A DNA stretch of 64,000 nt, taken from positions 62,835 through 126,834 of the forward strand of contig DHVJ01000060.1 of NCBI GenBank assembly GCA_002412595.1, read 5' to 3'. Below are positions 59,179 to 64,000 of the stretch, in pieces. A model generated the notes under the pieces. That model had not been told where the DNA came from and did no database searches. It saw nothing but the letters and a program-made list of their open reading frames with translations. The position numbers and the translations under genes are program-made. Positions within the stretch are counted from its first letter, which is position 1. The number at the start of each line of letters is the position of its first letter. The stretch is from Anaerolineaceae bacterium UBA5211. GTDB taxonomy: Bacteria; Chloroflexota; Anaerolineae; Anaerolineales; Anaerolineaceae.

Positions 59179-59697
59179 ATGGTTTTAAATTCCCCGCTTC
59201 CTCTGCCCTTTTTAAACAACGGAATCGCCCAGATTGCTATGGTTGTGAAGGATCTGGATGAAACTGTGGAACAATACCAGAAGCTGTTCGGTATTGGCGG
59301 CTGGACTTTTTATACCTACGGCAAGCCGTTGGTGCAGGAAATGAGCTATCACGGCCAGCCGGGCGAGCACAGTTTCCGCGTGGCGTTGTCGTACTTCGGC
59401 GACATGCGCATCGAGCTGATCGAACCGCTGGAGGGGGAGTCCATTTACAAGGATTTCATCACCGAGCATGGCTACGGACTGCAGCACCTGGGTGTGCTGG
59501 TGGAAGATATGGAGGCTGCCCTGGCGCAGGCACACGCAGCCGGGTTGGAGATGATCCAGGATGGCTCCGGCTTCGGTCTGGACGGCGACGGGCACTACGC
59601 CTACCTGGACACCGAAAAAACCCTGGGTGTGACCATCGAACTGATCGAGCGACCCCAGCACCGCCACCAACCGGAGAAAACTTATCCCCCTCTATAG
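59179..59697 (+). CDS. VOC-superfamily (glyoxalase/dioxygenase fold) protein
   Basis: This 172-residue protein has two VOC modules: the first begins NGIAQIAMVVKDLDETVEQYQKLFGI and the second YGLQHLGVLVEDMEAALAQAHAAG. Candidate metal ligands are Gln in IAQIA, His in LQHLG and Glu in VTIELIE, a layout like methylmalonyl-CoA epimerase. The enzyme activity is unknown. It follows the glycan locus by 34 bases but is unlikely to be part of it functionally. Confidence 0.85.
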   Translation: MVLNSPLPLPFLNNGIAQIAMVVKDLDETVEQYQKLFGIGGWTFYTYGKPLVQEMSYHGQPGEHSFRVALSYFGDMRIELIEPLEGESIYKDFITEHGYGLQHLGVLVEDMEAALAQAHAAGLEMIQDGSGFGLDGDGHYAYLDTEKTLGVTIELIERPQHRHQPEKTYPPL

Positions 59698-59927
59698 AAT
59701 TTTGCCAGTTAAATTATTTCTAAATAATTAATTGTTATTGAAAGACGAAGTGCGGATATTTCTAAGACTTTATTAAGAGTCTTTCATTCAGATACAACAG
59801 TAAAATTGCATTAGAAAATAATTTGTAAAAGAATTTGTAAAAAAATTATAGCGAATGGGATTTTTGGTATATTTTTTAATGATTAATGTAGCTGATTAAT
59901 TGTTAAAAATATTTTGGATGGCTGATT

Positions 59928-62876
59928 ATGGACAAAAAAAATGTGGGAAATCGAGACCAGAGCAATAATGCATCGTTAGACCCCTTGGATAAAGAGAATA
60001 TAGTCGGATACGTTGATCTTTTTAATCGGATCAAGGATGGAATAATTTCGCTTGACCAGGATGGCCTCATAATTTTTATCAATTCAAGTGGTGCAAAAAT
60101 GATGCAGAACAAAAAGCCACAAGAACTGATTGGTAAGAATATGTGGGAGGAATATCCGCAAGCAATAAATAATCCGTTTTATAAAGCTTTCCAGGAGGCT
60201 TTTCAAACTCAAAAAACGGTTGTCATGGAAGCTTATTCCGAAATGTGGGACCGGTATTATGAAAACCGCATTTACCCCTCTTCTGATGGCTTGACGGTCT
60301 ATTTTTCAGATATTACAGAACGCAAGATTATTGAACAGGAATTGCGTGAAAGCCTCAGTAATTTAGAGGAATTGCAGGAAATTGCTCAAATGGGGAATTG
60401 GATCATTGATTTGAATGAAGGAAGTATGCAATGGTCTCACGAGATGTATATTAATTTTGGTGTGATCCAAGAAGAATTTGACCTGACTCTGGATGCTTTT
60501 AACAAATTAATTCATCCTGATGACAAAGCATTAATGGATGCCTGGATTGAAAAAATAATAATCGGTATAAAAGTTAAAGATCTCGAATTCAGGATTATCC
60601 GTCCAGATGGAGATTCCCGTTGGATTAGAGTGTATGGGAAATTGACCCCTGATAAAGACGGAAAACCTGCGTTAATTATCGGTACAGCTATGGATATCAC
60701 GGAAAGGAAAAAGGCAGAGGAAGAAATCCGAAAGAATAATGCATTCATTGAAGGAATTATCAACGCCTCGCCGGACCTTATATATATATATGATATCGAA
60801 AAGAAAATTAATGTTTATGTGAATACCAGTATTCAAAGATATCTTGGGTATAGTGAAAAAGAAATCAAGAATATGGGATCTGAATTGATAAAGAATCTAA
60901 TGGATCCTGTTGACTATGCAGCGTATCTCGAGAATATTTTACCCAAATATTACTCCATGAAAAACAACGAAATTGTAGAACAAATCTACCGAATGAGAAA
61001 AAAGAATAGAGAGTGGCGTTGGTTTCAAGCCAGGGAATCTATTTACCTGCGTAAAGAAGATGGAACACCAGTGCAAATCTTTGGCTTGATGATGGATATT
61101 ACTGATCGCAAGAAAATCGAAAAAGAAAAAAATGAAATTGAGGAACGATTCAAGCAAGCTTTGGAAAATATCCCGGATGTAATTGTCATTTACGATCATG
61201 AAAAACGTATTCAATTTATCAATCAGGCAACGCGCCAGGTATCAGGGCGTCCGATCTCGGATTTTATTGGTAAATTTGAAGAGGAAGTATGGCCACCAGA
61301 AATTTACAGTGCTTACTTGCCCATGCTTAATAATGTTTATATTACCGGGAAAATCCAATCAGTGGATACAGTGGTTAACTTCTCAGAAGATGATAAAAGA
61401 AATCTTAAAATAACTTGTGTACCAATTCTGGATGAGGATGGAACGGTCAAGGAAGTTATTGGAATAACTCACGATTATTCTGACCAGGAAAAATCTAAAG
61501 TATTACTGCGCGAAAGTGAAAACCGTTATCGCTTACTGGTTGAAACTTCTCCTTACGCAATTTGCGTTCATCAAGACAGAAATATAGTTTATGTAAATCC
61601 TGCAGCCATCCGAATGTTGGGGGCAAAATACGCAGATGAATTGGTTGGTAAACCGATAGATTCTATAATTTACCCGGAAGGGTTGGATGCCGCCCGCGAT
61701 CGAATTAAGCGTATGCTGGAGGGGGAATTGGGTTTGTATCCAGCAGAAGACAGATATGTAAAGCTGGACGGTAGTGTATTCCCTGTAGAAATTACTGCTG
61801 CTCCTTTCTCTTACCGTGGAAGACCTGCGATCCAAGTCATTGCGTTGGACCTTTCTGAGAAAAAACAGGCCCAGGAAGAATTGGCTAACGAAGCTATTCG
61901 ACGCCGTATTCTGATCGAACAATCCCAGGATGGTATTGTTATACTTGACCAACACGGAAGAATACAAGAGGCTAATAATCGTGCTGCTGAAATGCTGGGT
62001 TATACCCCTGAAGAATTCAATAAGTTGACTGTGTGGGATTGGGACGCGAAGTTTAACCAAAAAGAATTGGATAAAATGCTCGCAGATTCGGATGAGGCGG
62101 GTGCCTTTTTTGAAACAAAGCATAAGCGTAAGGATGGCAGTGTTTTCGATGTTGAAATCAGTACTAACGCTGCCACGTTTGCTGGTGAAAAATCGATTTT
62201 TAGTGTAGTTCGTGATATCACCGAGCGTAAAAAAGCCCAACAGGATCTTCAAAACACGCTTAGACAATTACGCCAGGCAATCTCTACGACCATTCGGGTT
62301 TTAATTCAGGCGATTGAAAGCAGAGATCCCTATACTGCGGGACATCAAAGGCGCGTTGCGGATTTGGCACGGAGTATTGCGGAGGAAATACATTTAACTT
62401 CCGAACAGATTGAGGGCATCCGCATTGCTGCTAGTATCCATGACATTGGTAAAATTTCCATTCCATCGGAAATTCTCAGCAAACCGACCCGTTTATCCGA
62501 TATTGAAATGCAGCTTGTCAGGGAACATGCGAAAAATGGTTATGAAATTCTGAAAGATATTGAATCTCAATGGCCGATAGCGGAAATCGTGCATCAACAT
62601 CACGAGCGCATGGATGGATCTGGATATCCACAGGGATTAGCAGGTGAGGATATTCTGATCGAAGCTCGTATTTTAAGCGTGGCGGATGTGGTGGAAGCTA
62701 TGGCATCCCACCGTCCCTACCGGCCGGCATTGGGAATCGATGCGGCATTGGATGAAATTGAGAAGAATAAGGACATTTTATATGATGAACAGATTGTTGA
62801 TGCTTGTTTGAAATTATTCCGGGAAGGAAGATTCAGTTTCGATGAAAAAAGGGATGAGAGTTTTACCAATTATTAA
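59928..62876 (+). CDS. Six-PAS sensor with HD-GYP cyclic-di-GMP phosphodiesterase domain
   Basis: This 982-residue protein has no signal peptide or membrane helix, so it is cytosolic. Six PAS domains follow one another (about 30-135, 145-260, 265-395, 400-520, 525-650, 655-780), each with the typical closing DITERK-type block (DITERKIIE, DITERKKAEE, DITDRKKIE, DITERKKAQQ). The HD-GYP domain covers about 785-965: HD at 838-839 (IHDIGK), HHE in HQHHERMDGSG and GYP at 899-901. It should hydrolyse cyclic di-GMP in response to ligands sensed by the PAS domains, perhaps controlling motility or polymer synthesis. The 230-base gap upstream is AT-rich with no gene, and the coding DNA is visibly AT-richer than the glycan genes before it. 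Confidence 0.93.
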   Translation: MDKKNVGNRDQSNNASLDPLDKENIVGYVDLFNRIKDGIISLDQDGLIIFINSSGAKMMQNKKPQELIGKNMWEEYPQAINNPFYKAFQEAFQTQKTVVMEAYSEMWDRYYENRIYPSSDGLTVYFSDITERKIIEQELRESLSNLEELQEIAQMGNWIIDLNEGSMQWSHEMYINFGVIQEEFDLTLDAFNKLIHPDDKALMDAWIEKIIIGIKVKDLEFRIIRPDGDSRWIRVYGKLTPDKDGKPALIIGTAMDITERKKAEEEIRKNNAFIEGIINASPDLIYIYDIEKKINVYVNTSIQRYLGYSEKEIKNMGSELIKNLMDPVDYAAYLENILPKYYSMKNNEIVEQIYRMRKKNREWRWFQARESIYLRKEDGTPVQIFGLMMDITDRKKIEKEKNEIEERFKQALENIPDVIVIYDHEKRIQFINQATRQVSGRPISDFIGKFEEEVWPPEIYSAYLPMLNNVYITGKIQSVDTVVNFSEDDKRNLKITCVPILDEDGTVKEVIGITHDYSDQEKSKVLLRESENRYRLLVETSPYAICVHQDRNIVYVNPAAIRMLGAKYADELVGKPIDSIIYPEGLDAARDRIKRMLEGELGLYPAEDRYVKLDGSVFPVEITAAPFSYRGRPAIQVIALDLSEKKQAQEELANEAIRRRILIEQSQDGIVILDQHGRIQEANNRAAEMLGYTPEEFNKLTVWDWDAKFNQKELDKMLADSDEAGAFFETKHKRKDGSVFDVEISTNAATFAGEKSIFSVVRDITERKKAQQDLQNTLRQLRQAISTTIRVLIQAIESRDPYTAGHQRRVADLARSIAEEIHLTSEQIEGIRIAASIHDIGKISIPSEILSKPTRLSDIEMQLVREHAKNGYEILKDIESQWPIAEIVHQHHERMDGSGYPQGLAGEDILIEARILSVADVVEAMASHRPYRPALGIDAALDEIEKNKDILYDEQIVDACLKLFREGRFSFDEKRDESFTNY

Positions 62877-62958
62877 CGCACTTCAGAGATATTTATTTTT
62901 CTCTGAAAGATAAAATTCTCTTCATTGCAAGCTAATTCTATGTTAAACTAATGCTCCT

Positions 62959-63273
62959 ATGAACAAGCAATTCTTTTCTGATATCGTTCTTAAATTTAAG
63001 CTAACCTTACGCTTGGTGAAAGATAACCGCGTCAGCTTCTGGTTTAAATTGATCCCCATTTCCTGCCTGGTGTATTTCATCGTCCCCATGGATCTGTTAG
63101 TTGGGCCGATAGATGATGCCATTTTGTTTTACCTGGGCATGGATGTATTTATAGAGATGTGCCCCAAGGATATTGTGCAGGAGCACCTGGCGGATTTGCG
63201 CGGTCAACCTGTCCAACCCCCTGCTGCACCGGACGAGGATGTGATCGACGCCGAATTCAAAGAAAAAGAATAA
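62959..63273 (+). CDS. DUF1232 (YkvA-like) small membrane protein
   Basis: This 104-residue protein has the DUF1232 core SFWFKLIPISCLVYFIVPMDLLVGPIDDAILFYLG, where the P-x-D-L...P..DD pattern is diagnostic. The C-terminus (about 80-104) is acidic and disordered (PAAPDEDVIDAEFKEKE). The function of the family is unknown. A strong terminator follows. Confidence 0.85.
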   Translation: MNKQFFSDIVLKFKLTLRLVKDNRVSFWFKLIPISCLVYFIVPMDLLVGPIDDAILFYLGMDVFIEMCPKDIVQEHLADLRGQPVQPPAAPDEDVIDAEFKEKE

Positions 63274-63279
63274 CCAGAG

Positions 63280-63304
63280 ACTCCGCCGGAAGGCGGAGTT
63301 TTTT
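63280..63304 (+). terminator. Rho-independent terminator after the DUF1232 gene
   Basis: Perfect arms ACTCCGCC (63280-63287) and GGCGGAGT (63292-63299) with a GGAA tetraloop and a T run. Confidence 0.92.
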
Positions 63305-63321
63305 ATTTGCATTCCCGGGTT

Positions 63322-63365
63322 GTCATCCTGAGGAGCGTCCGCTCTTTGGACGTGCCGAAGGATCT
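63322..63365. repeat. Dispersed GTCATCCTGAGG...GAAGGATCT intergenic element
   Basis: GTCATCCTGAGG (63322-63333) and CGAAGGATCT (63356-63365) enclose CGTCC...GGACG, which can pair. This kind of element is common between genes in many bacterial genomes. It opens a gene-free stretch (63274-63901). Confidence 0.6.
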
Positions 63366-63396
63366 CGGTTTACGTTCTGTCGGTATATTTTCAAAA

Positions 63397-63531
63397 CAGA
63401 AACTGAGATTGCTTCGCTCACTGAAAGTGAGCTCGCAATGACAATACGAGATGGATGTATTATGAAGGACACTTACGAGGTTATGTCTTTGCGAGCCTTG
63501 CTAGAGCAAGGCGAAGCAATCTCAGCTTTCT
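63397..63531. repeat. MITE-like element with terminal inverted repeats
   Basis: The left end (about 63397-63417, CAGAAACTGAGATTGC plus TTCGC) is the reverse complement of the right end (63510-63531, GCGAAGCAATCTCAGC plus TTTCTG) with one base inserted. The left end also continues as a palindrome through GCTCACTGAAAGTGAGC to CTCGCAATGAC (63443). The element is about 135 bases and has no convincing gene. Confidence 0.6.
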
Positions 63532-63733
63532 GAGGGATGAAGGCTTGGATGGTTTAAGGTATCAGAATTTTAGGTCACACATTCATGTGGAACTTACAAC
63601 TCTTGCATTCTTATGTAATCCAGACGAGCATCCGAAAATTGGACGCGAGGAAAGGATCTGAGCCGGAAAAACCACGTGTTCTTTTCTTCTTACCTATTTG
63701 TGTTCTTTTGGACAATTCTTCCGGATAGAAGCT

Positions 63734-63772
63734 GAGATTGCCGCGCTCACCTTCGGTGAGCTCGCAATGACA
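63734..63772. repeat. Second copy of the GAGATTGC...GCAATGACA palindrome
   Basis: GAGATTGCCGCGCTCAC then CTTCGGTGAGC and TCGCAATGACA repeats the palindrome at 63405-63443 with compensating changes in the loop (CTGAAAG versus CCTTCGG). A CCTCTCCC...GGGAGAGG palindrome follows at 63790-63808. Confidence 0.65.
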
Positions 63773-63835
63773 AATTGGGAGATTTCTTCCTCTCCCTTAG
63801 GGAGAGGACCAGAGGTGAAGGTAATTGTCTAGCTT

Positions 63836-63900
63836 TTATCTGTGTTTATCAAGTATAAAAAAGTCTTTTGCTTTTATCCGTGTCAATCTGTGGTTAAAAA
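63836..63900. repeat. Copy of the ATCTGTGT...CTGTGGTTAA repeat at a gene 3' end
   Basis: TTTTATCTGTGT (63835-63846) and TTTTATCCGTGTCAATCTG (63873-63891) running into TGGTTAAAAA repeat the unit at 9451-9513. The TTAAAAA end lies next to the stop of the - strand gene at 63902. Confidence 0.65.
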
Positions 63901-63901
63901 C

Positions 63902-64000
63902 CTATTTAATCACGCCCAACTTCTTGCCGACCTTTTCGAAGGCATCCAAGCCATCGTCCAGGTCGTCGCGCGTGTGCGCTGCCGAGATCATTACGCGGAT
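63902..64000 (-). CDS. kbl: C-terminal end of a probable glycine C-acetyltransferase (2-amino-3-ketobutyrate CoA ligase)
   Basis: Only the last 32 codons and the TAG at 63902-63904 are in the window; the rest lies beyond 64000. The fragment reads IRVMISAAHTRDDLD then AFEKVGKKLGVI, which closely fits the C-terminus of Kbl-type alpha-oxoamine synthases (AHTxExLDxALxAFxxVGxxLG). The family uses PLP to condense glycine and acetyl-CoA. 8-amino-7-oxononanoate synthase has a similar end, so the name is provisional. Confidence 0.7.
   Translation of the reverse strand: MRVMISAAHTRDDLDDGLDAFEKVGKKLGVIK

Noticed and set aside
63455..63661. Open frame of about 68 residues in the repeat-rich tail
   Set aside because: It overlaps the MITE-like element and dispersed repeats, and has no family or convincing start.
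1..64000. tRNA, rRNA, riboswitch and replication origin
   Set aside because: I looked through the gaps and found no cloverleaf, rRNA block, conserved riboswitch core or DnaA-box cluster that I could support by eye.

Overview
The window looks like the chromosome of a free-living bacterium of the Chloroflexota, most probably class Anaerolineae. This rests on gene style: large secreted Thr/Pro-linker proteins, a multi-PAS HD-GYP protein, an N-terminally extended guanylate kinase, Wzm/Wzt-type export and no recognisable outer-membrane assembly genes. The placement is an inference; there is no rRNA or other marker gene here, and I recognised no tRNA.

Region 1 (1-27,989) holds mixed housekeeping and accessory genes. 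It starts with the end of a probable beta-helix surface protein, a small lipoprotein, a very large secreted subtilase with eleven FnIII-like repeats, and a chagasin-like (I42) inhibitor lipoprotein. Next come a broken REP-associated transposase between two clusters of REP-like palindromes, a class V aminotransferase, an S9 peptidase, SixA-type phosphatase, MFS transporter, rhomboid protease, guanylate kinase and FmdB-type zinc ribbon. A membrane-anchored HEWTH metallopeptidase is followed by a TetR regulator and a HlyD-MacB-type efflux operon. Then come a phosphoglycerate-dehydrogenase-like gene with an M32 carboxypeptidase, a thioredoxin-like lipoprotein with a CcdA-like membrane protein, an L,D-transpeptidase and a GNAT acetyltransferase.

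Region 2 (28,096-59,144) is a surface-glycan locus of about 31 kb, almost all on the + strand, with many overlapping or touching genes. It contains nucleotide-sugar enzymes (epimerase, GDP-fucose synthase-like, PseB-like dehydratase, RmlD-like reductase), an ABC-2 exporter (Wzm and Wzt with a C-terminal glycan-recognition domain), at least seven probable glycosyltransferases, a fused methyltransferase-GT2, and genes for nonulosonic (sialic-acid-like) sugars. The last group has two different NeuB-family synthases, three cytidylyltransferases (one fused to a KdsC-like HAD phosphatase), a Gfo/Idh oxidoreductase, a radical SAM/SPASM protein, a D-2-hydroxyacid dehydrogenase, an SDR and a DUF115 protein. 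The genes suggest up to three CMP-sugar modules feeding one exported polymer. The second module (NANS-like synthase plus phosphatase-cytidylyltransferase fusion plus radical SAM enzyme) is the best candidate for an undescribed pathway. An orphan solute-binding protein sits antisense inside the locus.

Region 3 (59,179-64,000) holds a VOC protein, a six-PAS HD-GYP cyclic-di-GMP phosphodiesterase and a DUF1232 protein. It ends with a gene-free stretch of dispersed palindromic repeats (one MITE-like) and the 3' end of a probable glycine C-acetyltransferase gene on the - strand.
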